Both the position numbers and the translations under genes were made by a program. Source: Pegea sp. RAD2-039 (taxonomy: Eukaryota; Chordata; Thaliacea; Salpida; Salpidae). From it: a stretch of DNA of 64,000 bases. Shown here in pieces: positions 23,211-34,936 of the stretch. The first letter of the stretch is position 1, and each line of letters opens with the position of its first letter. The notes beneath the pieces are model-generated. The model had not been told where the DNA came from, did no database searches, and was given only the letters and a program-made list of their open reading frames with translations. The stretch is from positions 124,001-188,000 of the forward strand of contig JAQGEQ010000260.1 in assembly GCA_034620365.1 (NCBI GenBank), written 5' to 3'.

Positions 23211-24404
23211 AAGCAAAATTTATACTAGCTGATTATAAAACTAGAACTATTTATAAAACTACTTTACTTAAAATTATGTGGCTTTGGAACGAGAAACTTG
23301 AGTCGGCGACAAAATCAAAAGTCACATTTTCGGCGTCAATTTAATCATTGTTTTAGGATTTTTTGAAAACTATTTCAGTTCATTGTTATGCAACTTTATA
23401 ATTCTTACTAAGCCAATAAACTATTTTATCAATATTAGAGTTATCAATGAAATTATTTTGAAGTTATTATGATTAGTTATGATGAAATTTATCACTGCTT
23501 TAATATTTTCAAAAATAATGACTTCATCACAATATTTAAGAGGAGTTTTAATGACCTCGATACAAATGACGTCACTCAAGCCTATTATTATAGTTGTTAT
23601 TATTAGAAAAGTTATTAAGTATAATATCCTCATTGGTTTTTGTCTTCTAATAAAATGATGATGATATACTAATCTGATAAATAGCATTATCAATAATAGC
23701 AAGTATCAGATAGGCATAAGTTGTTTCAACTTTATCACGAACATTTTATACTAGAAACCCCTTTTCAAGTACTTGCATAAAAATTCATAAGTAGAATTTT
23801 AAAATAAGGAATGAAAATTAGGATCATATCAATTCTTTCATCTTTTAAAACAATTTCTACTTTGTCAATTAATTAATAGTCAGACTAAAGTTGACATCAA
23901 CCAGTTACTTGCAGTTTGACCCAATTTTAATACAATTTCTTTTATTAGACTTTAAATTAAAAATTTTGTAAAATATAATTGCATTTTTCTATCTAGTTTT
24001 TCAGTCAAAAGATGTCGCTAGTGCTGTTTGATTCTCATTTTTGATAAAATTATAAATGCTGTATCCTTAGATCTGTTAGACAAATAGTGTTATTCAATGA
24101 CTTTGACCTTACAAAACATTCTACTACTTTTTTCAATAACACTTGTATTGAGATTTGTAATTAAAAGCTAATAGTCGGTTACAAAAATTTGACTCAACTT
24201 AGTGATTTCAAACTTACAAATCATACCTTAAAAAATATCGAAAAATAGTTTTAATGAAAATTAGAAAAATCTCAAATAAGTTAATCAAAATTAGCAAAAG
24301 CAATTTGTTTTTATCTTTTTTGTGAACACACAAAATTTTTCTTCTCATTATAAATAATTTAAATTTATGAAATGGATAATAATTTTCGAAAAATATATTT
24401 TTCT

Positions 24405-24515
24405 CCGGACAAATACTAGATGAAGGAACGTTTTTATAATGAAAAATATTCCTTAATTTACGAAACCATAAAAATTTGTTGTAAATTTTTGACATCGACT
24501 ATACGTCGATAGATA
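24405..24515 (-). repeat. R1 hairpin repeat copy (minus)
   Basis: TTCTCCGGACAAATACTAGA is followed about 75 bp on by stem ATCGAC (24494-24499), loop TATAC and GTCGAT (24505-24510). The flanking 300 bp to the right align with 54735-55030. Confidence 0.75.
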
Positions 24516-25177
24516 AATCCAAATATAAGAATTAATTCGAACAAACTTTCAAATTTAAAACTGCTTGAATGTTTTAATCAAAAAATTAGATTTCGTGAAT
24601 TATAATTTGTCATCAAAGATTTGTCGATCTTATAGTTTTTGAATTTTAAAGAAATTGTTATTTGTCATTGTATTCAACAGGATGGTGATTTGAATTAATA
24701 AAAGTTACAAGAATTACTACCTAAAAATATTTTTTCTATTTGTTTTTTAGAGAAGATCAAGAAAATTAGTGGGTAGTAAAAAAGTCAATAAACAAAGTAA
24801 CTGTAAGTAGTGAGTTTAATAAAACTTTATTTCTAGTTTATATAACTTTTTCTATTTTTATATCATTTCAAATTATCCAGCAATTCATGAAAAATGAATT
24901 TAGAAATATTTGTTAATATCTGACAAACTCAATTGAATTTTAAGCATAATTTTGAAATTTGAATTTAGTTAAAACTTATTTCATTAATCAATAACACTTC
25001 AATTTATAGTGACGTAATCGAACAACCACAATTTTTTCATAATTCAAAAACTATAATATCGACAAATATTTGATGTCAAATTGATCATCACGTCAATTAA
25101 TTATTTCAATTGAAATATTCAAATAGTTATAGTTTTCAAGTTTGCTGTTTTTGTTAGTTGTATTTGTCGGAATATTC

Positions 25178-25196
25178 TATCGACAAATGGTCGATA
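25178..25196 (+). repeat. R1 hairpin without its partner motif
   Basis: A perfect TATCGAC-AAATG-GTCGATA is present, but the expected CTAGTATTTGTCCGGA motif downstream is missing because family A sequence begins at about 25225. The R1 copy seems to have been cut at this junction. Confidence 0.6.
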
Positions 25197-25224
25197 TTAA
25201 GAATTAGGTCTCTTTTCAATTCTT

Positions 25225-26932
25225 TCATAATAAAGATTATTTTTTTTAAGTGACTTTCAATGTTTAATAGGTTCTTAAGTAATTTTTAGTTATCTTTGAC
25301 AAGTCGTTAATTGATGCTTATTTTAAGTAATTCTTCGATCCTGTAATTTAACTCACTAATATTTTTAAATTCTTTTTTTAAATTGCAAGATAGTTTGAAT
25401 GGATTTAAAAATATATATAAATAAATCTATAATTCAAGCATATAATTCAACATTTATTTTCTGGTGCTAATTCCTTTATTAAAATGTCTTTCATTTCTAA
25501 TAAATGTTTAGTGTGTTCTAAGCTAACAAACCTTTGGTTATGGTAGCTAAGAAAACTTTGTAATAGTAAAACTAATTTAAACTTTTAATTCACTAACTTC
25601 ATAGTAAATAAAGTATTATATCATTAGAAGCTGTTTTTTCAGGAGAAGAAATTATTTGAATGATTAACAAACTAGTAAAGTATCAGTTTATGCCTTTGGT
25701 ATGCATTTGGAAAAGGTTTGCTAATTCATAATCTGCTTTTTTCGTATTTAGATTTGGGTAGATTATTGAATAAAATCGTTCAAAAACTTTTCACAAAATC
25801 CAAACTGTAAAGGACATGCCTCAGAAAGTTGAATCTCAATGTACAGCTTCGAAACTCTTTAAAAAGAACTCTACGGTGACACTTGTTCAAGAATTGAATA
25901 AAGTTTTTTTGATGATCAACATTTGTTAAACAAAGTTTTATTAAAAGTCATAACTATATCGAATAGTCAAATTATTGAAAATTAATTATTAATATTTTGT
26001 GGTAAAAATGTTTAAACTGAAAAGCGTTTTGTGAAAATTGAAATGAATATCTTTCTGCCTGCTTGTAAAAATTAACATTTTGTAAAAACATTTTGTTAAA
26101 AACTTTGGAATAAGATTAAAAAACTAACTTACTATATGGTTTAAAAGAAAACCCAAATTATTTAAGTGAAAATTTAATACTAACATATGAAGATATATTA
26201 ATTAGCACAACGTATTTAATAGATGAAATATATCATATTTTCTTGTTCTAAACGGTGGTTTCTTTTCTGAAATAAAATGAAGAGAAGAAAAACTACTTTC
26301 AAAAAAAGAGAAAAACTTTAACAGCTTTTTATTTTGCATTTCACTTTGTGTTGCTCGATTAGTTTTTTCGTCTCATTTTCTTTTACTTTTTTTTTAATAT
26401 CATCACTTATAGCACATCCTATATCACCGATTTCGGCCGAACTTTTACAATGAAAATTTACCATTTGTAATTTTGTAATAAATTTATTATTTCAATTAGT
26501 TGTTTTATAAAAGTTTTGTTATTTCTAATCTTCTATAAACTGTTTGTAAAAAATAAATAAATGTTTATTCTGCATTAAATTAAAAGCTATTTTTCAAAAA
26601 AAAAATAGAAACTAGATTAAATGAGTTGTTTTTACAATACTTCACTACGTTTTGATTAAAATTATTCAGAATTGAAAAATATATTCACAGCAACTTGTGA
26701 TCATGAATTTTGAAAATTATAATCTAAAAAGTGATAACCATCCAAATGGAATAAAAATATTTAAAAATTGTTGTCAAAGGAAAACATTTTCTAACAGTTC
26801 TAAGTAAACCAACATTATAAAGGAGAATGTAATTAATAAAACTGACTTTAGTTTTGACAATTTTTAGATCGAAAGAGATGATAGTAAAAGAAATATTAGA
26901 CCTATTACTTCTTCAAAACGCAGAAGATTTTG
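25225..26932 (+). repeat. Family A repeat, copy 1 (plus)
   Basis: This 1.7-kb element has an inverted partner at 35385-38295 and partial copies at 56085-56874 (plus) and 40770-40890 (plus). It lacks about 190 bp that the other two long copies hold near the CTGCTGAATTTT block. The right end, at AGAAGATTTT, abuts duplication C copy 2. Short frames with shared peptides between copies suggest a decayed coding ancestor. No terminal inverted repeats were found by eye. Confidence 0.75.
26318..26464 (-). CDS. Possible 48-aa lysine-rich ORF within family A
   Basis: On the minus strand an ATG frame of 48 codons begins MVNFHCKSSAEIGDIGCAI and continues into a Lys/Glu-rich helix-like tail. In the inverted family A copy the homologous frame starting at 35862 has one A fewer in a poly-A run and stops after about 26 codons. 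The shared peptide and the single-indel break suggest a once-coding exon. No family is recognised. Confidence 0.25.
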   Translation of the reverse strand: MVNFHCKSSAEIGDIGCAISDDIKKKVKENETKKLIEQHKVKCKIKSC

Positions 26933-28095
26933 ATGTTTTTATGGTAGACTATGATGTTTTTTTAAATTTAGGTATTATAATAGTAAAAATTAATTCAAGC
27001 AAAATACAGCTGGTATCAAAACTTCTTTAGAATAATTTATATATTTAAACCTAATTTACAGTAAGAGAATCTAAGAGTAAATTGGTTTATTATATTTATA
27101 CTAAACTATAGATCTTAATAAAATATTTGTTTATTCTTTAATCGAAAACTTTATTAAAAATCATGAAGTAAACTAACCAGCAGTTGGAAATTAACTTCAT
27201 GGAAATGAACTTTTTTGATTCCGAGTAATCTTAATTTTAAACACAGACTTTAACTACTTATTGTAATAAAAAAAACTTTACGCTTGTGCTAAAAGTTGAT
27301 GAGTTTAGAAATAATAAATAAATTTAACTGAGATATGAAAAAAAAAGAATTTATCATTGTAAAATTATATTATAAAAATCAAAACTATTTTTAAAATAAT
27401 GATATTTTTCCAAATAAGTTGACCTACAAAATATTATTCCATTATCAACTTTTCAGTATCTAGTTGCAAAAATTATATTTTTTAGAGGTTTTTGATGAAT
27501 TATTTTTATAATTTTTAGTTACAACTGCAAATAATAGAAATATTGTCTAACACCAAGTGGTGTCAATTGTAAAGACATTTGAATTTCTTTAAATTTTCAT
27601 CTCTTCTGTTAAACGTTTTTAAAGCACTTTTTCTGAAAGCACTATTTTAAAATTACTTTGTCGTACTGGTGGATAAATATTTGATGAGTTAAAAAAAAGA
27701 TCATTAATTTGTATTTTTAAAATGTTATTAATAAAGCTGTAGGAATTCCTATTTGTAGATATTCTACTATGCATCTAAAATATTCTGAATCATCAAACTG
27801 GAAAGTTGAAACTCATTCAAACATTTTGATTTTTTTAATCAGCTAATTTTCTGCAGTTTTTATATTTTTTAGTTCATAGATTTACAAATATTAATTTCTT
27901 TTTTCGATTTGTAAACTTTGTAAAAATCTTTTTTTACTTAGCTGAATCAACATTAGGTTGTTATGAATCTCTGAATGTTTTCAAGTTTAAAATTGCTTTA
28001 CAAAAGTTTGATGCAGAAATTTACTTGAAATAATTGTACCATGAAACTAATATTCTATAATATAATAAAATAATAAAATACCGAAAATCAGTTGT

Positions 28096-28101
28096 TTTAT
28101 T
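28096..28101 (-). terminator. Polyadenylation signal overlapping the zinc-finger stop codon
   Basis: On the minus strand the last codons read TGT AAA TAA AAC, so AATAAA overlaps the TAA stop. If used, the 3' UTR would be very short. The arrangement is identical in the copy at 7296. Confidence 0.35.
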
Positions 28102-28735
28102 TACAGTATGGTTTAAAAAAACTATTTTGTTTCTGATTATTATGAGCCCTTTGATGGTACGAAAGACTTGCTTTATGACGAAATTGTTTTCCACAAGCAA
28201 GACATTCATATGGTTTCTCGCCAGTATGAGTTCTTTCATGTTTTATAAGACTTGACTTTATAGCAAACTTTCTTTCACAAACAACACATTCATAAGGTTT
28301 CTCACCAGTATGTTTTCTTTCATGTTTTATAAGGGTTGAACTTTGACTAAACCTTCTTCCACAAACAACACATTCATATGGTTTCTCACCAGTATGAGTT
28401 CTTTCATAATTGACAAGTTGAGATTTGAAATTAAATTGTCTACAACAAATCAAACATTCATATTTGTTTTTGCAATTTGAAACTTTTTTAAGCAAACATT
28501 TTTTTTCTTCATTTACTACTTCTGCTGATTGATTACTTTTGGTTAACGAATTACTCTTCTTTGTTATATTTTTTCTTTCATTGTTACAAGTAATTTCATC
28601 AACGATAATTTCGTTCCAACCATCCTCTGCATTAAATAATTTATTTGAATGTTTCTTTTTTGATGTTACATTGTCGATGTTACTTTCAGTTGATAACAAC
28701 TTTCGCTTCCGATAAATTTTTTTGTTGTCCATCAA
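28097..28735 (-). CDS. C2H2 zinc-finger protein, 212 aa
   Basis: This intact frame runs from an ATG ATG pair. The N-terminal 90 residues are hydrophilic with a basic KIYRKRKLL nuclear-localisation-like stretch at 6-14. Four C2H2 fingers follow with TGEKP linkers. Finger 1 is C94/C97/-/H114, with Tyr110 in place of the first His. Finger 2 is C122/C125/H138/H142, finger 3 is C150/C153/H166/H170, and finger 4 is C178/C181/H194/H198. Fingers of this type bind DNA in the nucleus. Finger 1 probably does not hold zinc normally. The frame is intronless. It lies divergently upstream of a broken 778-codon ORF, and its duplicate at 7296 is a pseudogene. No KRAB, BTB or other effector domain is visible, so the role is inferred only as a sequence-specific DNA-binding protein. 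Confidence 0.8.
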   Translation of the reverse strand: MMDNKKIYRKRKLLSTESNIDNVTSKKKHSNKLFNAEDGWNEIIVDEITCNNERKNITKKSNSLTKSNQSAEVVNEEKKCLLKKVSNCKNKYECLICCRQFNFKSQLVNYERTHTGEKPYECVVCGRRFSQSSTLIKHERKHTGEKPYECVVCERKFAIKSSLIKHERTHTGEKPYECLACGKQFRHKASLSYHQRAHNNQKQNSFFKPYCK

Positions 28736-28892
28736 ACTTTACAAAATACAAAATTTATGAAATAAATCAGTTCTGATAATTTTTATTAAGCAAAAAAAAG
28801 TTGATCATTTTATGATATGAAGGAAGTAAAAGTTTTTTCAAAATTTAAGCAAATTATTTTGTTGCCAAGAATATTAAAAAATATATTTGAAT

Positions 28893-30046
28893 AACTTGGT
28901 TAAGTAAATTCAACTAACCTTATACTAGCATACGTTGAGTGTCAATGCTTCAATTTTGTAATTGTTGTTTGGTACGACATTTCTATTTTACAGTTTAATT
29001 AACAATTAATTTAGGTTTTCTTTCTGTTTTTGCTGACTAACTCTATAATTGTTTGAAATAAACTATTTTTAAAAAGTTTAAAACTGAATTCATTTAAAAC
29101 ACATTTCATTAATTACAAATGTTAAGTTAGTTTTTGCTATTACAAACAAATGAAGATTTCAAAGAACTTAAAAAAACAAAATTAAATTCTTAAATTGAAA
29201 TTTGATTAGTTACAAAAAGTTTTAAGACAACTTATACTTATTATATTTTAATTCCTGATAAAAATAAGTTTAATCGAACAAAATCGTACTTTTTGTGGTA
29301 ATTGAAAAAGTTGTTAATGTCTTTATTTTTAAAATTCCAGTTGTTGTTAACAAGAATATTGAAAACAAAGCTTTAGTCTTCTGAGTAAAAATATTCTTAA
29401 ATTAAAATACCAATACCAAGTTCAAGACTAAAACTAATTTTTTTCAATAATGCATGTTTTCATTAATTAAGATATAATTTGTAGATACCAAATTTCTAAA
29501 ACTTTATTAAAATAGTAGCCGAAGATATATTCTTTTTTATAATTTAATTATTAAAAAATTTGTTATTTTTATTTGACACCAATTTACATAAATAATTCAA
29601 TACTTCATTATCCTTAACAAATACAAATCAACAAATTATTAATTGTAATTTAATCTACGAGCTCATGTATATGAAAAAAGAACAATAAAATAAGTTTAGA
29701 TTTTAACAAACAAATCCTGTTTGACACAGATTTTGTTTTTTAATAAAATAATTTTGCTGAATTTTAGTGTTTGTTGTTATCTTATCAGCAGCTTTTTCTT
29801 ATTTTGGGCTAATATTAAAGTTTTTATTAAATAAATAAACTTTTGTATCTAAGGTGTTTATTAATTGCTCAATTGCTATAAAAATTGAAGAAATAAGTAA
29901 AAGTTCACTACGAAAAAGCTTTAAATATATACTACTTTAATGTAAATAGAGAAAAATGTTATTTTAAAACCCAGTTTAGAAACAGTAAGTTTTAAAATGT
30001 ATTCTTAAATTAAAAATACACTTTTGAGTCAACATATCATTTAGAA
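28893..30046. mobile_element. 1.15-kb insertion in duplication C copy 2
   Basis: Comparison with copy 1 (junction near 8085) shows about 1150 bp inserted after TATTTGAATA and before AAAAAACTGAAAAATC. It lies between the zinc-finger gene and the large ORF. No clear terminal inverted repeat, target-site duplication or coding frame is visible. It may be a non-autonomous element, or else copy 1 has a deletion. Confidence 0.5.
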
Positions 30047-30730
30047 AAAACTGAAAAATCATTGTAGAAACCGATAACAGGGAATAATTTTAATAAATCT
30101 ATCAATTTCTACAACCTATGATATTTTTTTTTTACAGTACATGAAACTAATCAACTTTTTTATATAAAAGTACTATAAGACTTTGGAGATATTTACAAAC
30201 ACTTTTATGTTTGATTTTACAGTAGGATTTTATTTTTTTCTAATTTCTATTTAGCAACTGTTTTTTCTCATATTTTGTATATTTTTTCAACAATTTGTGG
30301 TAAACTAAAACACAATATTATAATAAGTTTAGATATTAGTTTAAAACTAAATTTTGAAAATTTTTTACAAGTTTTTATAAATAAATACCTTTTAGCAATA
30401 ACTTAAAATTATTTTCAAGTGTTTGTAGAAGTTTTAATGTTTTATTTACTATTATCTATTTACACATCCACAACGTTGTTGTCCTTTATGTTGTTATTGT
30501 TAATTTTAAGTCTATGAAGTAATAAAAGAGAAGTGCATAGATGTATTTTGAAAAGTTCTCCCATTATCTATTATTTAAGATTTAACTAATTTGAATTATT
30601 CATGCTTTGGGTAAAGCTAAACAAATCAGTATAAGATACTGATTTTTATATTTTCCTTATAGTTTCTTTATATACTTCTGCACATGTTAAAGATGTACAA
30701 ATCATTTTTACAGACTGATAATCCATAAAA

Positions 30731-33067
30731 ATGTCTAGTTTAAAAGCTAATAAGTTTTTCGAGTTTGTAAAACAGTACAAGATAAAAGAAAACAAGTTCT
30801 ACATTTTGCAAGGTAGAATGTTTCAATTTATTTTTACAAATGAAATTTTCAAAAATAATTTAGAACTTCAACATAAATACAATCGTGATAATTTTGATAC
30901 CGATAAACTTGATTGCATGTCTCATCTTTTTCTGAGAAACAAAATTGCTTTACCTGGATGCGTTTATTGGATATCTCAAGATGATAATTTTGTTAGGGTA
31001 TTTAAGCTAAAAGATTTCAATGTTAGTAACTTTTCATATGAAATGGTTTTAGTAACACTATTTTTTCACTTTGGAGTGGCATATTCCTTAAATAAAGATA
31101 AATCAGTGAAAGAACATTTTGTTTGTTTGGAACTTTTGAAACATTGTTTGATAATTGCTGAAGATTTGGATTCATCTAAAACTTTGCTGAACTTTAAGAC
31201 AATTGCTTTTTCATGTTTTATGTCACAAATTCTAAACGTGTTTATAACAACTTCAAACACAAACTTTAAACAAACTAATGAGAGATTTGCTGAGTTAATA
31301 AAATACTTTTCTTTCTCTTCATTCCCGACAAAAAGATCATATTTTCAATCTGGGTTAAATAAATTGCAAACATATCTGTCATTTTTAGATGGGTATGCTC
31401 ACAAATCTATATATTTTCATCAGTGCCAACTTTATTACTCTTCAGCTTATGTGAAAACAGCCACATTTATTAGAGAACTTGTAATGTATTGTGACTTGCT
31501 TTTATTTGTCCATTTATCAAATGCAAATCAAATATATGTTTTTAGACAAACTTTTTGCTCAAAAGAGATTCGCATATTATGCAAAACTGAGTTTACCAAG
31601 CATGTAATTGAGACTGAGAAATCATTGACTACTACGCTTTCGTCAGCTTTAGTTTGTTTTGATTGATTTATACAGTTGGTTTGTTCTTACAAACTTCCAG
31701 GCTTTAAATCTAATGAATTGAAGAAGATTGCAAACGGTTTATATGTAAACAGAAGTATCTATAAGAGCTTACACTTCAGTCATTATGATTACAAACTGGG
31801 AGAAATTCTTGAAGAAAAAGAAAAACAAGTTTTTCTTAGCAATGAACTTATAATTGCTCTTACGAGTTATGTTTTTTTGTTTTCAGTATTAAACTCAACG
31901 ATTTTAAAATGCTTGAAAAATCAAAACACATACCGGTCTAGTTCTAAATGTCTGAGGATTATATTGTTGATGGTTACTCTAGCTTTTGCTTTAAAGAAAC
32001 AACTGAATATTTGTTTAGTAAAATTTCTGATTAATATTGCTAGGAAAAAGTCGCAGGATTGCTTTTTAAATAGAAAAATTACGAAAGAATACTCAAGTGG
32101 TGAAAAATGTCAACTTTTAGATAAAATGTTTTATAAGATTCTTCATAAAACAAAGAAATATGACAACTTGTTTGTAAAAGACGTGATGCTTAAAACGTTT
32201 TTCGATTGTTTATTGCATCAATTGCTCTTATCACCATCTAAAATTACTCTAGAGTTATTTGCTTTTGCAGAATTTCCGTTTGAATCTACAAATTTCCAAA
32301 TTGAAAAACCAGAATCATCACAAAACTATTTAGACTTTTTTTTATACTTTGATAAAGAAAAACATCGTGTAATTGGTCTTATCAGTTCTATCTTAAAGAA
32401 TGGTTTCTTAAGGTTGCTTGTAGATTTTATTACTACAGAATCAAAAAAAATAGATGATTTGAAAAAGGATATAATCCTGAAATTTCAACAGCAATCAATC
32501 AATAATAAAGATGAAATTAAATCAATTTTTGATTCAATATTTTTACTAAAACGAAAAGTTTGGTTGTTTACTTTGCTACTTCCTAAGTTTATCGATTATA
32601 CAAAAGAACCTGAAAGAGCTGTTATACTAATGCAAGAATTTTTTCTTACTGGAAAAAATTTCCATTGTTGTATTGGATGGAATAATTTAAGTATGATAAA
32701 TTTTGAAGGACGGCTGATAATGATAAGAAGTTTGATGAGAAACATTTCAAATTCTGCTGACTTAATAATACAAATTTTACAAAGTTTCTTCTTTTTTTTG
32801 AAGAGTTTGCCTACCTTGTTGGATGATAGAATTACTCCATCTAATGAAGAATGTTTTTTTAAGCTAATTACCTGCATTCAAGTAACTGTTGCAAAAGTAT
32901 GCAGAAATTTTAATCAGAGCTATGCTCTCAATTTGAAGACCAATTTGTTGAATGAATACTCATCAATCTTAGAAAATATCTCTAAAATAAATAGAAAAAA
33001 AATTACCTTTAAAAATATTTTAAGTAAACTCAGCGAACTACCTACAATGCCATTTTTATTTGTCTGA
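30731..33067 (+). pseudogene. 778-codon ORF, copy 2, interrupted by one TGA
   Basis: It aligns with 8772-11108 codon for codon, without indels. Tryptophan codon 312 (TGG) is TGA at 31664-31666, and the frame stays open on both sides (311 and 463 further codons). The final stop is TGA here against TAA in copy 1, so TGA works as a terminator and is not reassigned. The product would be a 311-residue N-terminal fragment unless read through. The acceptor-like site upstream of the ATG is preserved. The substitutions relative to copy 1 are mainly replacement changes, as expected for relaxed constraint. Confidence 0.8.
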
Positions 33068-33610
33068 AATAGACTTGTGTCTCTTTTAATGTTTATCAAA
33101 AGTAAAATTTGTTGTCTGTTTTTTGTAAAGTGTTTTAGTAGTATATGCTTATAGCGTAACATAAGTATAACATGTATGAATGTCATACTTCTTTTCCAAC
33201 GTTTGATTGTTTTGTGTTTCAGTTTTAGTCATCTGTAAGTGACCTGCCATTTGCCACATAATAAAACAAAATGTACTGAAAAATAAAAGAAAATAATATT
33301 GCTAACTTTAAGTAGTTATATATATTTGTTGAAATGATCAAGTGAAAGGTTTAACTTATTTTGTAATGAAGATCAAAAAGATAATAGAAACGATGACAGA
33401 CACAATGACAGCAGTTAGTTTGGATTTTAGATCATTTCGTAGCTGATTGCGTATTGAGGAACCAATTAAGAGTTTATCAATCTAATTTTAAATATATCTT
33501 ATAATATCTAATAAGTCTAATTGTATTTTTTCCAAAAAATTTGATTTTAAATTTTCAACTCTTTTGAATAAGTATAAAATAAATCAACTAGTAGCCGGTG
33601 TGCTTGTGCA

Positions 33611-34120
33611 AATATTTGTTTATTGGTTGACAATTTCTAGGAAAAATTCGTTAAGATGTATAAGAAGTATTTTGGTTGATGTAAATTATGTAAATAATGA
33701 TTGTTGTGTTTAGCTGTCTGGTTGCTGTTGACTATCATTTATAAAAAAAGAGGTTATAAAACTTACATACAATTAATTTTCAAATACGTTACAATTCTTT
33801 TACGTATCATAAAAGCAATACTATCTATTAATATGCCCTTATAATTTTTTATCGTTTCATAACTTTTTAATAAGCTGTAAATTTTAAAGTTTTTTTTCAA
33901 GTTTAACTTTTTTTGTACCTTTAGTTTTAAACTGTTTACTTCATTCTAAATATGTAACGTTGTTGTCTAACTTGATACAGTGATCATTGATAAAATAACT
34001 TAGAAACAAAAACTAAAATAACATTTAATAGTTTTTATTAATGTTTTTCTTGAATATAACTTTCAACTACGACAAGAGATTGTTCAAATGTTTTGAACTT
34101 TGAATTTTTTCAGTGTCAGT
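33611..34120. other. Gene-free stretch
   Basis: This is A+T-rich sequence between duplication C copy 2 and the TGACGTCA cluster. I see no supported feature. Confidence 0.4.
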
Positions 34121-34930
34121 TTGAATTATGATGATGACGTAGACTAATTCGAGTAGTTTTCAAGGTAAACTCATACACTTATGACTAGTTATTAATGACG
34201 TCATCGTTGCTATCATCACTTTAAATGTTATATGAAGATATACTGATGACGTCATTATTATTATCATAATGTCGTAATCAATTTTATCATCACATCGATG
34301 ATGATGACGTCACTCAATCCTACCCGTTTATCAATGTATCAGTTGTTTGTTCAAAATTTAATTTTACTTCTTTTCTATCAAAGCTGATGACGTCAAATTT
34401 GTTCACAGCATAATTTTACGTTCTATTTAATTCTTTCGCCTTCTGTAGCTTGTCTAAACTTCTTATTAATGACGTCACTACACTCAACCATACCACAATA
34501 TAAAAGGACTTCATCACCGTATATGACTTACTCAGAAAACAACATTTATGTGACATCATACTAAAAACCAAATTTAGTGACGTCATCAACTCTTGAACTG
34601 TCTACATCATCATTACTTTCAGACTTGTTGGAGTGAATGATACTGTTGACGTCATGATCAATTTACGAGTTTGACGTTGAATATTGATGATGACGTCACC
34701 AGTGGATTTGTGACGTCACCACATCACAAACAACTTCTCATCAAAAGATTTTGACAAAATACAAAAATGAAGTCATTATCATCATCATCATCATCATCAT
34801 CAAGTAACGTCATCATTACAAGTCACTGTTTCTTCTCAATGTTCGGATCTTTTCCATGATCTTCTTATTTTCTTTTCTCATAGCAGCATCCAACAAGTAA
34901 GAGTGTGATGTCATCACATCAAATTGCTCT
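34120..34930. promoter_or_regulatory. Cluster of TGACGTCA palindromes
   Basis: Nine perfect TGACGTCA octamers occur at 34196, 34247, 34305, 34388, 34470, 34578, 34647, 34691 and 34711, plus several one-mismatch versions. At about 25% G+C far fewer than one is expected in 520 bp. The octamer is the consensus site for CREB/ATF-type bZIP dimers. Whether this is an enhancer or a local simple-repeat expansion of GATGACGTCATC units cannot be decided by eye. Confidence 0.6.
34779..34802 (+). repeat. ATC trinucleotide microsatellite
   Basis: A short tract of eight or so ATC/TCA units lies at the right end of the TGACGTCA cluster, which is itself rich in TCATCA. Confidence 0.8.
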
Positions 34931-34936
34931 CATCAT

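Larger units (their letters stand above)
23211..25224. other. Gene-free repeat stretch (R3 and R1 copies)
   Basis: It holds an R3 copy at 23995-24140, a minus-oriented R1 copy at 24405-24515 with a long flank to about 24800 ending in GTGGGTAG, and a half copy at 25160-25200. A 93-codon frame at 23421-23702 (minus) is hydrophobic and Ile-rich and is not supported as a gene. Confidence 0.5.
26940..33610 (+). repeat. Segmental duplication C, copy 2
   Basis: This is a direct repeat of 6145-11860 with an extra 1.15 kb at 28893-30046. It sits between inverted family A copies. Here the zinc-finger gene is intact and the 778-codon ORF is interrupted, the reverse of copy 1. Confidence 0.85.

Noticed and set aside
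23421-23702. 93-codon hydrophobic minus-strand frame
   Set aside because: It is Ile/Leu-rich as expected of A+T-rich DNA, has no second copy and no motif.
24214-24495. 93-codon minus-strand frame
   Set aside because: It overlaps an R1 repeat and is not preserved in other copies.
26704-27030. A two-exon gene reading from 26704 through an intron into about 27030
   Set aside because: The joined frame crosses the boundary between family A and duplication C, and the homologous family A copy has a stop in it. The frame is probably fortuitous.
31664-31666. TGA as a sense codon (genetic-code change)
   Set aside because: The same gene ends with TAA in copy 1 and TGA in copies 2 and 3, and RPB9 uses TGG for tryptophan. 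TGA therefore acts as a stop.
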